A DNA stretch of 64,000 nt. It comes from Streptomyces sp. H27-H5 (GTDB lineage Bacteria; Actinomycetota; Actinomycetes; Streptomycetales; Streptomycetaceae). Every line of letters begins with the position of its first letter. Position 1 is the stretch's first letter. This document shows positions 1 to 7,426 of this stretch, piece after piece. Position numbers and translations under genes: made by a program. Below the pieces are notes generated by a model. That model searched no databases. It was not told where the DNA came from and saw nothing but the letters and a program-made list of their open reading frames with translations. The stretch spans positions 1 to 64,000 of the forward strand of contig NZ_JAPNLK010000004.1 in NCBI RefSeq assembly GCF_026627505.1, read 5' to 3'.

Positions 1-90
1 ACCAGAAAGAACCTCGGAGAACCCGCCACCGGGACGGCCACCCGGGATACCGGCCTGCCCGAATCCGGAAACCCACCACAAAAGCAATCA

Positions 91-117
91 CACCGCGTGA
101 TCAAAGATCACGCGGTG
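91..117. terminator. Perfect 12-bp hairpin without U-tract, before the lysis cassette
   Basis: Twelve-base arms (91-102 and 106-117, beginning CACCGCGTGATC) flank an AAA loop, with no T-run after. It sits just upstream of the first lysis gene. A reading frame entering from the left edge stops at 98-100 within it, so it probably marks the 3' end of the preceding transcript. Confidence 0.5.
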
Positions 118-138
118 GATCGAGGCTCAGAGGCCCCC

Positions 139-423
139 ATGACCCCAACTCAGATTTTGACGGCCGGCGGCACGCTGGCCTCCCTCGTAGCGGCCGTGGT
201 TGTCGTCCTGGCAGCAGCACGTACTAGCTCGGCGCGCGTGTGGCGCGAGGAGGCAGAGGCTCAGAAGTCTCGTGCCGACCGACTTGAAAATTCCCTCTCC
301 GAGATTAAGGAACGTCTTTCTCGGATTGAGGCGGAGAACAAGAGGCTGATCAGCCTCCTTACGTCTCTCGACCCTACCCGCCTTGCCGTCGTCCGGCTGG
401 CGGCTAACCCCCAGGAGGACTAA
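139..423 (+). CDS. Small membrane-anchored coiled-coil phage protein
   Basis: A 94-residue protein. Residues 7-28 form one hydrophobic membrane segment (LASLVAAVVVVLAAA), followed by a charged heptad-like stretch (about 35-75) with Leu/Ile spacing typical of a coiled coil. The ATG at 139 is preferred to an upstream in-frame GTG because it follows a purine-rich GAGG. The stop TAA overlaps the ATG of the endolysin (TAATG), so the two are translationally coupled. One N-terminal membrane helix plus coiled coil next to an endolysin suits a holin-associated or spanin-like accessory lysis protein; this is inferred from position and topology only. Confidence 0.65.
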   Translation: MTPTQILTAGGTLASLVAAVVVVLAAARTSSARVWREEAEAQKSRADRLENSLSEIKERLSRIEAENKRLISLLTSLDPTRLAVVRLAANPQED

Positions 424-1289
424 TGGCAACTCCCATGACTGCTGACCAGTTCGTGAAGGCTCTTGTAGCCGAAGGACTGACTGTCAAGGAATATAAGGAC
501 TGGCGCAACCACAACCGCAATCACAAGGGCGCGTGGGGGCCGGTTCACGGCGTGGTTATCCACCACACCGCCGGCACTAACTCACTGGACCTTTGCTACG
601 ACGGATACGACGAGCTTCCTGGGCCCCTGTGTCACACGTACCTGCATAAGGACGGCACTGCCTACATGCTGGCGAATGGCCGCGCGAATCACGCAGGGAC
701 GTTCGCGCAGAACGCGGTTACGGCGGCAGCGAATGAGTCGTCCACTCACCCGCGTCCGGCTGCAAGCGAGCCGGTAGACGGAAACGTTCAGTTCTACGGC
801 ATCGAGATTGAGAATCTTGGTGACGGAGATGATCCCTTCCCAGATGTCCAGTACCGGGCTGCGGTTCAGTGGGCTGCGGCAATCTGCCGTTTCCACGGAT
901 GGACTGCTGACAGCGTGATTGGGCACAAGGAGGGAACTCGCCGGAAGGTCGACCCTGCTTTCGACATGGACGAATTCCGCCGGAACGTTGCGGCCCAGCT
1001 CGGTCAGAAGCCGCAGCCGGCCAAGCCCACCCCGCCCAGCAAGCCAACCCCTCCGGCCTTCCCTGGTGCCGGCTGGTTCCGTCCGGGCGCGAAGAACACG
1101 TATGTCACCCAGCTCGGTCGACAGCTCATTGCCAAGGGTTACGGACGCTACTACAGCGTGGGCGCTGGCCCGACTTGGACCAACGCGGATCGATCCGCAG
1201 TCCGCGCCTTCCAGATTGCTCAGGGCTGGTCTGGCAGCAATGCGGACGGATACCCGGGCCCCGAGACGTGGCGCCGACTCTTCGCCTAG
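423..1289 (+). CDS. Phage endolysin: N-acetylmuramoyl-L-alanine amidase with peptidoglycan-binding domain
   Basis: 288 residues. The N-terminal Amidase_2 (T7-lysozyme-like) domain runs from about 35 to 190. It has HHTAG at 47-51, His168 in VIGHKEG and the KVDP stretch just after, the expected zinc-ligand positions of this family, and should cleave the bond between MurNAc and L-alanine. A Pro/Lys linker (about 198-214) leads to a C-terminal PG_binding_1-type domain (about 215-288; VRAFQIAQGWSG, DGYPGPETWRRL). There is no signal peptide, as expected for an enzyme released through a holin. It lies between two membrane-protein genes that complete a lysis cassette. Confidence 0.92.
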   Translation: MATPMTADQFVKALVAEGLTVKEYKDWRNHNRNHKGAWGPVHGVVIHHTAGTNSLDLCYDGYDELPGPLCHTYLHKDGTAYMLANGRANHAGTFAQNAVTAAANESSTHPRPAASEPVDGNVQFYGIEIENLGDGDDPFPDVQYRAAVQWAAAICRFHGWTADSVIGHKEGTRRKVDPAFDMDEFRRNVAAQLGQKPQPAKPTPPSKPTPPAFPGAGWFRPGAKNTYVTQLGRQLIAKGYGRYYSVGAGPTWTNADRSAVRAFQIAQGWSGSNADGYPGPETWRRLFA

Positions 1290-1352
1290 CCCTTCCCAAC
1301 TCCGCCCAACCGGATCCCTGTTGAGGATTCCCACATCATGAGGTGATGCAGT

Positions 1353-1574
1353 ATTAACGTTCTCTCCAAGCACGGTGTACGTATCTATTCGATCCTGGCT
1401 GCGGCTGTGCCGCTGGCCCTGGCGCTCTGGCCAGACCTGCCGACTGAGGCAATTCTGACCTTCGCTGCGGCCCTTCTCGGTGTCGGTGTGGTAACCGCCA
1501 GCCACGAGGACGCTAAGACTCTCAAGGCGCTTTACGAGACCTCCCCTTGGGAGGATGAGCTACGAGGCCTCTAG
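1353..1574 (+). CDS. Two-helix holin-like protein with probable ATT start
   Basis: The open frame ends at TAG 1572-1574 and is closed upstream by TGA at 1344. The only well-placed initiation codon is ATT at 1353, six bases after GAGGTGA (1340-1346), a very strong Shine-Dalgarno. The 73-residue product has a basic N-terminus (KHGVR), two hydrophobic helices (about 10-26 and 32-48; ILAAAVPLALALW, ILTFAAALLGVGVV) and a charged tail, the layout of a class II holin. Two minimal reading frames, ATG-AGG-TGA at 1338 and ATG-CAG-TAT-TAA at 1346, precede it, the second overlapping the ATT. Holin assignment rests on topology and its place after the endolysin. Confidence 0.7.
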   Translation: MNVLSKHGVRIYSILAAAVPLALALWPDLPTEAILTFAAALLGVGVVTASHEDAKTLKALYETSPWEDELRGL

Positions 1575-1630
1575 GCCGGATGGCTCCATGAACTGAGGCA
1601 GAGGGGTCTGTCTCGGGGTTGAGAGAACAC

Positions 1631-1675
1631 AAAAAGCCCCCTCCCCTGACTGATGTCAGGGGAGGGGGCTTTTTG
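1631..1675. terminator. Bidirectional intrinsic terminator between convergent phage transcripts
   Basis: AAAAAGCCCCCTCCCCTGAC pairs with its exact complement across a short loop, giving a long G+C stem flanked by A5 and T5 on both sides. It separates the rightward lysis genes from the leftward early genes and can stop both. Confidence 0.93.
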
Positions 1676-1694
1676 TCGTTGGCCAACTTGGGGA

Positions 1695-1973
1695 CTAAAC
1701 CTTCTTCCGAGGCTTCGCCGGCTCCATGTTCTCCTTCAACAGGTGGTAAAACTCCTTCAACACCTGTTCGGCACGTTCCTGTGCCGCTTCCAAGGAGTCA
1801 TAGCGACTGCCGTAAGCACCCACACCGAAATATCCGGGGAGAGAGGTCTTCAGCGTCCATTCAGACTTTTCGTCGCCTTGCCGGGCAGTAAACAGCGCAG
1901 CCAGAGAAAAATCAGAACCGAGGCTGCCAATCCACTGCGTTGACTTTTGGGTCCACGTCAGCTTGCCACTCAT
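1695..1973 (-). CDS. Phage hypothetical protein, last gene of the leftward early region
   Basis: 92 residues, not recognised. The ATG at 1973 is chosen because AAGGA lies eight bases upstream; a longer in-frame reading would overlap the preceding gene without a ribosome site. The C-terminus has a predicted charged helix (SLEAAQERAEQVLKEF) and a basic tail (KPRKKV). The Ser-Leu-Glu-(x)-Ala helix pattern also occurs in the products at 3209-3520 and 11399-11677, hinting at a small repeated phage family. Confidence 0.7.
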   Translation of the reverse strand: MSGKLTWTQKSTQWIGSLGSDFSLAALFTARQGDEKSEWTLKTSLPGYFGVGAYGSRYDSLEAAQERAEQVLKEFYHLLKENMEPAKPRKKV

Positions 1974-1984
1974 GCAATGCATCC

Positions 1985-2236
1985 TTACTTGAACTCGACT
2001 CCTCGGCCGGTCATTTCCCACCACAGCTTTCCAGCGTACCGGGCCAATAGTGCGAGTGAGGTTGTGTTGTTCGTCCTCGTCAGGTTATCCATGACGGAGC
2101 AATAGGTGACGACCAAATCAGCGACGGTGGCCGTAGCGATGTCGCTGTCATCCGGAAGTACCCGGCCGGTGTTGTTGTGTGTGCCAGCTCCGGTAAATCG
2201 CTCGGGTGTCTTTCCGCTGGGAAACCCGCCAGTCAT
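1985..2236 (-). CDS. Phage hypothetical protein (83 aa)
   Basis: Not recognised. Gly/Thr-rich N-terminus, then an Ala/Leu helix (TSLALLARYAGKLWWEM). Its stop is 11 bases before the next gene's ATG, so the two are likely co-transcribed. Coding is supported by tight spacing within the leftward operon and AGGAG before the ATG. Confidence 0.65.
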   Translation of the reverse strand: MTGGFPSGKTPERFTGAGTHNNTGRVLPDDSDIATATVADLVVTYCSVMDNLTRTNNTTSLALLARYAGKLWWEMTGRGVEFK

Positions 2237-2269
2237 TGACTGCTCCTCTGTGAAGGGTCTTCTGTCAGT

Positions 2270-2821
2270 TTAGGCGTCAGAGCGGACCTGGAAGACGTAA
2301 CGACCAAAGTCGGTGACTTCCCAGTTCCAATCCAGGATCTCCAGGTTGCGGAAACGCTGACCAGTATTTCCGAGGCTCGGACGCCTACCGCTGCTCGTCG
2401 GAATCTCCCCGAGGTACTGCCCCAACACCTTGACGTTGTTGGGGGTGAGGGCCGCTATCCGTTCGGTGAGCGTCATGTCCCTCACCTTGTTCGTACGTTC
2501 ACACCCGTACGAGGTCCGCTTGTGCCAGCCCTTCGCCTCCTTCTCCGGCACGTCGATGGGCTGGTAGTGCTCCTGTGCTGCCGTCTCGGGGTCCGTGCTG
2601 CCTCGCCGGCTACGAGGCCTACCCGTACCGCCGGCCTTCCGCCGGGCAACTTCCAAGTACGGAGCGAGGAGCTCCCTCAGCTCCTGGTCGTGCTCCTGCG
2701 TCAGGTCGACCTCATACTCCACCCCGTCCAGGTGGAAGCGAACGGTGTTGATCTCTCCGGGCTCGATGGACTCGGTACCGTCCAGGTCGTCAATCATGAT
2801 CAACTGCGTGATGGTAGCCAT
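2270..2821 (-). CDS. Lsr2-like protein with a divergent C-terminal half
   Basis: 183 residues from the ATG at 2821 (GGGAG five bases upstream). Residues 1-62 match the Lsr2 oligomerisation domain (MATITQ, IDDLDGTE, then FHLDGVEYEVDLT and a helix ELRELLAPYLEVARR). After a basic linker (GRPRSRRG) the canonical Lsr2 DNA-binding domain with its RGR hook is absent. Instead there are about 110 residues containing one Cys and a Trp-rich end (LEILDWNWEVTDFGRYVFQV), which I do not recognise. Lsr2 proteins bridge AT-rich DNA and silence foreign genes. A protein keeping only the oligomerisation module could join or poison Lsr2 filaments, or direct them with a new binding domain (inference). Confidence 0.8.
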   Translation of the reverse strand: MATITQLIMIDDLDGTESIEPGEINTVRFHLDGVEYEVDLTQEHDQELRELLAPYLEVARRKAGGTGRPRSRRGSTDPETAAQEHYQPIDVPEKEAKGWHKRTSYGCERTNKVRDMTLTERIAALTPNNVKVLGQYLGEIPTSSGRRPSLGNTGQRFRNLEILDWNWEVTDFGRYVFQVRSDA

Positions 2822-2840
2822 GCGTTCTCCCAGGGCATGA

Positions 2841-2871
2841 CTGAGGCACCGCCGGTATGACGGGGCCTCAG
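2841..2871. terminator. Intergenic hairpin (CTGAGGC...GCCTCAG)
   Basis: Seven-base perfect outer stem with a CCG/CGG inner pairing, in the gap between the DUF6283 gene and the Lsr2-like gene. No T-run. It may be an attenuating terminator like others in this region. Confidence 0.4.
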
Positions 2872-2900
2872 AGGTCAGGTGTGTTGGGTTGTGCAGGTAC

Positions 2901-3293
2901 TCAGTCGGTCTCGGCCTGCTGCGTCTGTGCGTCGACCATGGCGTCATAGGACTCATACAGCTGAGGCCAGCGCTCGTCAGGGCGGAGGGCTTCGGCCGGC
3001 AACCGGCCGACCGCAACGTCAAACCGGACAGTCAGGTTCTGGTGCCCGTCGACGGCCAGCCAGCCGGCACAAGCAAGGTCTTCGCCGGTAGCCGGATCAC
3101 CCTTGTGGCAGGCGAACAGCTCCTGCCCCCCAGCAGCAGCAGCGATCATCGCCTCATGGTTCCGCGCGTCCGGTTGCGTGCTCGTTGCCCGCATCTCCTC
3201 AAACCTGCTCAAGGAGAAGCGGCCAACAGGGACATCCGTACGCCAGGGGCATTCGTTACAGGGGGCCTTTCTGTGGGGCAGTTCTCTCGCCAC
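2901..3293 (-). CDS. DUF6283-type cysteine-rich phage protein
   Basis: 130 residues from GTG 3293, downstream of AAGGAGGGG. The N-terminal APCNECPWR is the signature of DUF6283 proteins, common in actinophages. Further Cys/His residues (ELFACHKG, DLACAGWL) complete a likely metal site. The function of the family is not established. The start overlaps the 3' end of the gene at 3209-3520 by about 85 bases in another frame, unusually long for this compact operon. Confidence 0.8.
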   Translation of the reverse strand: MARELPHRKAPCNECPWRTDVPVGRFSLSRFEEMRATSTQPDARNHEAMIAAAAGGQELFACHKGDPATGEDLACAGWLAVDGHQNLTVRFDVAVGRLPAEALRPDERWPQLYESYDAMVDAQTQQAETD

Positions 3294-3520
3294 CCTAATT
3301 TCCCCTCCTTGCCGTGTTCCACTATTGCAATCTGGAACGCGTACTGACTTTTGAACATGTGGATTCCGTACCGGTCCGTTTGCCCAAACCGAACAAGCTT
3401 GTCCCGATACATGAGAAACAGCTTTTCTGCTTCCTCGTAGCTGTGGCTGGAATCCAAGACCTGATAGGACCGGTCCGGCCTCTGCTGAAGCCATCCCTTG
3501 CCCGGCCATCGTGCGTTCAT
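3209..3520 (-). CDS. Phage hypothetical protein overlapping the DUF6283 gene
   Basis: 103 residues. The first 70 or so look like a genuine small phage protein (SYQVLDSSHSYEEAEKLF and following). The last 28 residues overlap the DUF6283 gene and read like out-of-frame sequence (PTERPPVTNAPGVR), so the ancestral stop may have been lost by mutation. Function unknown. Confidence 0.55.
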   Translation of the reverse strand: MNARWPGKGWLQQRPDRSYQVLDSSHSYEEAEKLFLMYRDKLVRFGQTDRYGIHMFKSQYAFQIAIVEHGKEGKLGWRENCPTERPPVTNAPGVRMSLLAASP

Positions 3521-3541
3521 TGCCTACCTGCTGTCAGCCAC

Positions 3542-3844
3542 TTAGTACGCCTCACGTTCCGCAGCCTCATCAACCTCAGCGGCCTTGTTCCACTCGGACA
3601 CGTCGGCCTTAATCTTCTCCTTGGCCGCTTCCTCGGTAAGTCCGTGTTCGGCTGCGAGAATCCAAACGAGTGCGTACATGATTCCTACACGCTGCGTTCG
3701 AGCAGTCTTCTGGCGAGCGGACGAAAGCGATCCCTCCCGCCTCTCAAGCCCTGCCATGTTGCAGAGGACGGATGCGTATCCTCTGCCCCACTCGTTTCCA
3801 AGGCCTTCAGCAAAGTGGCGTCGTTCGTACGGCAGGTTTCCCAT
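3542..3844 (-). CDS. Phage hypothetical protein (100 aa)
   Basis: Start at ATG 3844 with GGGAG five bases upstream. The first part is basic (LPYERRHFAEGLGNEWGRG). The last 45 residues form Ala/Glu/Lys helices (TEEAAKEKIKADVSEWNKAA). Not recognised. It lies downstream of the full Lsr2 gene after a GGGGCCCC hairpin. Confidence 0.65.
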   Translation of the reverse strand: MGNLPYERRHFAEGLGNEWGRGYASVLCNMAGLERREGSLSSARQKTARTQRVGIMYALVWILAAEHGLTEEAAKEKIKADVSEWNKAAEVDEAAEREAY

Positions 3845-3862
3845 GTCTCTCCCAAGCACGAA

Positions 3863-3886
3863 GGGGCCCCGATGATCCGGGGCCCC
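3863..3886. terminator. GGGGCCCC hairpin downstream of the phage Lsr2 gene
   Basis: Two self-complementary GGGGCCCC octamers (3863-3870, 3879-3886) separated by eight bases fold into an 8-bp stem in the 73-base gap after the Lsr2 stop. No poly-U follows on the minus strand. Confidence 0.5.
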
Positions 3887-3917
3887 TGGTCCTACACGTG
3901 TCTGACTGGCTGAGTGG

Positions 3918-4256
3918 TCAGCCCTGCGACTTCTCGAAGGCCTCGCGGATCTCGGCCGGCACGCGGCCACGGTCGTTGACGCTGTACCCGTTGGCCTTGG
4001 CCCACGCCCGAATCTCGGCGGTGTCTCCGGCGCCGGCCGGCGACGCGGACCGCTTGCGGGCCGAGGGAGCTCCACCCGTCTTCGGCTGCTTGCGGCCTCC
4101 CGCGACGTAAGGAGCCAGCGCCTTACGCAGCTTGGCCGCGTTCTTGTCGGTCAGGTCGATCTCAAACGTCTTACCGTCCAGGCCGAACACCACGGTTTCG
4201 TCCGCCTCGCCCCCGTCGATGTCGTCCGTGAGGAGGGTGACGATCTGCTGTGCCAT
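3918..4256 (-). CDS. Phage-encoded Lsr2 family nucleoid protein
   Basis: 112 residues with both Lsr2 modules. The N-terminal oligomerisation domain spans residues 1-60 (MAQQIVTLLTDDIDGGEAD, then FGLDGKTFEIDLT and LRKALAPYV). A basic Ser/Ala/Lys linker follows, then the C-terminal AT-minor-groove domain (EIRAWAKANGYSVNDRGRVP) with the RGR hook. Lsr2 is the H-NS analogue of actinobacteria. Phage copies are known as xenogeneic silencers that keep prophage genes quiet (CgpS of Corynebacterium prophage CGP3 is a precedent). The start at 4256 gives the conserved MAQQ N-terminus. A second, altered paralogue lies at 2270-2821. Confidence 0.93.
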   Translation of the reverse strand: MAQQIVTLLTDDIDGGEADETVVFGLDGKTFEIDLTDKNAAKLRKALAPYVAGGRKQPKTGGAPSARKRSASPAGAGDTAEIRAWAKANGYSVNDRGRVPAEIREAFEKSQG

Positions 4257-4355
4257 GAGGAACTCGCCTTCGTAAGTAAGTTGGTGGCATGCTGCCACAG
4301 GGGTCTGACACCCGGCTACCCGCTTCGGCCGGGGCCCCTTGTACGGAGTGGATAA

Positions 4356-4382
4356 GTTCGGCAGTTAGCCTGTCTGCCGAAC
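4356..4382 (-). terminator. AGGCTAA-loop hairpin, copy a
   Basis: GTTCGGCAG (4356-4364) pairs perfectly with CTGCCGAAC (4374-4382). The nine-base loop reads ACAGGCTAA on the transcribed minus strand. It lies in the 289-base gap between the DUF3987-like gene and the Lsr2 gene; I see no coding sequence in the rest of that gap. Member of a seven-copy family with conserved loop and unrelated stems. Confidence 0.75.
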
Positions 4383-4545
4383 CCAGTACTTACGTACGCT
4401 TTACACACGGGACCGTATCAGTCCCGCCATTCTCCTGTTGCCCACTTTCGACACAGGTTCCAGTACCTCCCGTGTACGCACCGGAGAGGCTGGGGCCTTC
4501 TGGCCGGCATAGCTGCCGGAGTCGCATTGGTCTTGGGTCTGTAGG

Positions 4546-6027
4546 TCATGACGCTCCGGGGTCACGGGCGGCAACCTTCTTCGCCGCCTTGGTGGTGGCC
4601 TTCTTAGCCGGCGGCTTACGCGCCGCCGGTACAGCCTTCCTCGCAGCAACCTTCTTCGCTGGCACCTTGGCGGCCGGAGCCGCGCGCTTCCTTGCCGGCC
4701 TCACCGGAGGAGCTGCCTTCGGCACGGGCACCCGGACCGCCTTCGGGGCCGGCTCCACGGTCACGGCCTGGTGGTCCTCCTCCCTGTCCTTGGCAGACAA
4801 CAACGTGAAGAGCGTGGGCTTTCGTCCACCCCTCGTGAAGCCTTCTGCCGTAGTTGTGTCCTGCTTCTCTACCAGGACGTCAGGCATCTGTGCGGCCTCC
4901 GCTTCGATCTGCGCGGCGGTGAACCGAGACCCAAGGGACCTGTAGAGCTGCGTACGGGTCTGGGGCCCCTTGTCCCTCAGCACCTTGCGGATGCGCTCGT
5001 CCAGCTCCATGACCGGACGCGAGGCCAGAGCAGCCGATTCGGTGACGAGCTGCCGAACGGACGTGATGCTGTACTCCACGAAGCTTCGGGCAGCTTCGAT
5101 GGCCTCTACGCTGATGGTGGTCTTTCGCATTGCTGCGGTGAGCACGCACGCCACCCGCATCACCTGTTCGTCGGAGCGTTCGACAAAGCAAGCGAGAGAC
5201 TCCGGCATCTCTGCCATCTCGTCTTCATAGAACTCCCGAAGCTCGTCGTACCGCTCACAAGCTGCGTCGCTCAGTTCCATGGCCCGCTCTTCCTTACGCG
5301 CCCATTCGTAGGCCAGCCGGAGAGCGCTGGACGGCTTGATACTCTTCAGCGGGTTTTCCCGAGTCGTCTTCAGAAGCTTGGACCGCTCGACCATGACGGG
5401 CAAGATTCGATTGTAAGAGCCTCCGAGAGCCTCAACGGCGGAAATGTATTTGGCCCAAATGCCCGGCTGGATGTGGGCATGGAATCCCATCATCGGACTT
5501 TCTACGTTCTGCTCGTCCCGTTCACCGTTCTTCCCTTTCGTCGTGTTCACTACCCGGTTTCCGTCCCACGCGGTACGGAAGACGCTGGAAAACGTGGGGC
5601 ACCTGTTCGTTCGCTTGAGCTGAGCGGACCACTCTTCCTCTACAACGAAGATTCGTCCATCTGGTCCGCCCTCCAACATGGCAGAATCGTGCACCGCCTC
5701 AAAGAGGGTGGTTACGAGTGCAGGCCCGGACGATATGCCCTGCCGGCGACGTACAGACAGAAAGTCTCCGATAGCGTCGGAACAGATGGCCGATGCCGTG
5801 GCCAGGGCGAAGCCCTTACGTCCGATCTTGGAGCGGCCGGCGAGAGCCGTCCAAACAACTACCGGACGCCCGTTGGGCTGGAAGACGTTTCCGCTCAGCG
5901 CTGCGGAGTACATGGAGAGCACTGCCGCGAATACGCCGATGGGGTCTGCTTCCGTATGCGGCATTGCGTCTTTCACAGCCTTGCCCAAGGGGCCGTATGC
6001 CATCAAATCAAAGCGCGTCTTTTCCAC
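4546..6027 (-). CDS. DUF3987-like phage protein with histone-like basic C-terminal tail
   Basis: 493 residues from GTG 6027, behind GGGAGAGG; the longer reading to 6108 lacks a ribosome site. Residues 1-400 resemble DUF3987/YfjI-type primase-helicase-like phage proteins: a P-loop-like ALAGRSKIGRKG at about 62-72, an acidic patch IFVVEEEWSAQL, and a helical C-terminal region. A winged-helix-like segment follows (VLRDKGPQTRTQLYRSLG). Residues from about 425 are a Pro/Ala/Lys/Arg-rich tail with repeated AAKK/PAKK units, as in histone H1 and mycobacterial HupB, predicted disordered and DNA-binding. A role in phage replication is likely from family context; the tail may tether it to DNA. Confidence 0.75.
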   Translation of the reverse strand: MEKTRFDLMAYGPLGKAVKDAMPHTEADPIGVFAAVLSMYSAALSGNVFQPNGRPVVVWTALAGRSKIGRKGFALATASAICSDAIGDFLSVRRRQGISSGPALVTTLFEAVHDSAMLEGGPDGRIFVVEEEWSAQLKRTNRCPTFSSVFRTAWDGNRVVNTTKGKNGERDEQNVESPMMGFHAHIQPGIWAKYISAVEALGGSYNRILPVMVERSKLLKTTRENPLKSIKPSSALRLAYEWARKEERAMELSDAACERYDELREFYEDEMAEMPESLACFVERSDEQVMRVACVLTAAMRKTTISVEAIEAARSFVEYSITSVRQLVTESAALASRPVMELDERIRKVLRDKGPQTRTQLYRSLGSRFTAAQIEAEAAQMPDVLVEKQDTTTAEGFTRGGRKPTLFTLLSAKDREEDHQAVTVEPAPKAVRVPVPKAAPPVRPARKRAAPAAKVPAKKVAARKAVPAARKPPAKKATTKAAKKVAARDPGAS

Positions 6028-6119
6028 GCCGCCTCTCCCTCTTTTGTTGTGGTTGCACGCCAGTCGTAAGCGTCCATGGATCGGGCCGGCACCGCCGGCC
6101 CTCACCAAAGCAGCTCAGA

Positions 6120-6434
6120 TCAGCTCTCGTCGTCTTCCTCAGGCCGCAGAAGCTCGTACATCTCGGCCACTGCCGACCGCATGTCTGCGGCCCTCTGCTC
6201 CGCGTTCTCGGCCAGGATCTTGTAACCCTCGTTCGTGCAGCTCGACGCATCCTGAGCAGCCATAACGGCAGGGTCTTCCTGACCCTTCTGGTACTGCTCA
6301 CGCAGGCTCCGCGTACTCCCTTCGAGATGTTCCGCAGAGGCCCTGAGCGCGTCAGCGAACAACGGTTCGTTGCGCCTGAGGAACTGTTCCGTGCGGGCCA
6401 ACTTCTTCAGTTCTGAACCATCGACGTACGGCAT
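6120..6434 (-). CDS. Phage hypothetical helical protein (104 aa)
   Basis: Almost wholly alpha-helical by pattern (Ala/Glu/Arg/Leu-rich), acidic end (EEDDES), one Cys. Not recognised. It precedes the DUF3987-like gene by 92 bases. Confidence 0.65.
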   Translation of the reverse strand: MPYVDGSELKKLARTEQFLRRNEPLFADALRASAEHLEGSTRSLREQYQKGQEDPAVMAAQDASSCTNEGYKILAENAEQRAADMRSAVAEMYELLRPEEDDES

Positions 6435-6492
6435 GAACTCAACTCTCCTTGTGACTAGGTCTTGTCATGCAGGTTAGTGCGCGTGAGGGCGG

Positions 6493-6810
6493 TTAGGGTT
6501 CGTTTCGCTCAACTGCCCATTGCGCCCACTCATTTCCTTGTATGTACCAACGCGCCCCACCCTCATAGTCATACCTCCATCCCACTCCAGGAATGAACTT
6601 CTCCTCAAACAACCAGTGGTAGGGCACACACTTTGCCTCCTTCACCTCCTCAGGGTTCAGCACCTTGCCAATGACCCCGTAGACCGTGGAGGAGTATCCC
6701 CCGGGCCAGTTCCTCGGCTCCTTCTCGATAAGTACGCGCATTCCGTGGACCAACACCACGTCACCGATGCGGATTTCGGACGTGTTCACGTACAGAACTG
6801 CGACTGTCAC
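6493..6810 (-). CDS. Phage hypothetical protein, Trp/Tyr-rich (105 aa)
   Basis: N-terminal beta-rich segment resembling a small barrel (EIRIGDVVLVHGMRVLI), C-terminus rich in Trp and Tyr (GVGWRYDYEGGARWYI). Function unknown. The ATG at 6810 overlaps the stop of the preceding gene (ATGA), showing translational coupling. Confidence 0.7.
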   Translation of the reverse strand: MTVAVLYVNTSEIRIGDVVLVHGMRVLIEKEPRNWPGGYSSTVYGVIGKVLNPEEVKEAKCVPYHWLFEEKFIPGVGWRYDYEGGARWYIQGNEWAQWAVERNEP

Positions 6811-7034
6811 TGTGCACCTTCCGTGCGAGCTATTCGGTATGCCTTAACGGCAACAGCGTTGAGCGCCCGTCTTGCCTGACTCGGTCCGGCATAGGCCTGC
6901 GAGACCGGCCGTACGTTCTGAAAGACCTGGAGCAGGGCGGCCATACGGGCCCCGCATGAGGACAGTTCAGCGGCCTTCTCCGCCCCTTCCGTGATCTCGC
7001 GCATGTCCTGCGCCCATCTCTGCATCTGGCTCAC
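6807..7034 (-). CDS. Phage hypothetical helical protein (75 aa)
   Basis: GTG at 7034 overlaps the TGA of the upstream gene (GTGA). Predicted all-helical, with ALNAVAVKAYRIA near the end. The longer frame to 7052 would overlap more and has no ribosome site. Not recognised. Confidence 0.65.
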   Translation of the reverse strand: MSQMQRWAQDMREITEGAEKAAELSSCGARMAALLQVFQNVRPVSQAYAGPSQARRALNAVAVKAYRIARTEGAQ

Positions 7035-7345
7035 TCGGCAGCCCCGTAGCACTGCTCAACCGGGATGCCCTCTTTAGCTGCTTCCTCAATGCACCCCTCC
7101 GCGCTCTGTACAAAGAACCGGAGGGCCAACTCACGTGCAGCCTTTCGACTCTCCGCGTACGAGTAGTCGGGGTGTCGAATGGGCACCAGGTTCTTCGCGG
7201 CCATGAGATACATGGATTTGTCAATCCGCATGAGCGATCCGGCCTTCCTCTTACGGCTCGGAACTTCTAGATATTCCTCACCCACGATCAGGCCTACAAC
7301 TCGGATTCCGAGGGTTGTCCCGTCCGAAAGCGTGTGTTTTGTCAT
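7031..7345 (-). CDS. Phage hypothetical protein (104 aa)
   Basis: N-terminal beta-like segment (LGIRVVGLIVGEEYLEVPS) followed by a basic patch (RKRKAG) and an Ala-rich helical half. Two Cys near the end (GCIEEAAKEGIPVEQCYG). Coupled to the next gene by a four-base overlap. Unknown function. Confidence 0.7.
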   Translation of the reverse strand: MTKHTLSDGTTLGIRVVGLIVGEEYLEVPSRKRKAGSLMRIDKSMYLMAAKNLVPIRHPDYSYAESRKAARELALRFFVQSAEGCIEEAAKEGIPVEQCYGAAE

Positions 7346-7426
7346 TACGTCCCCCCTTACCGGCCCCAGTGACCGGGCACAGCCGGCCGGCCGCGCCGAA
7401 GCGCGTACGGTCGACCATGCCCAGCA

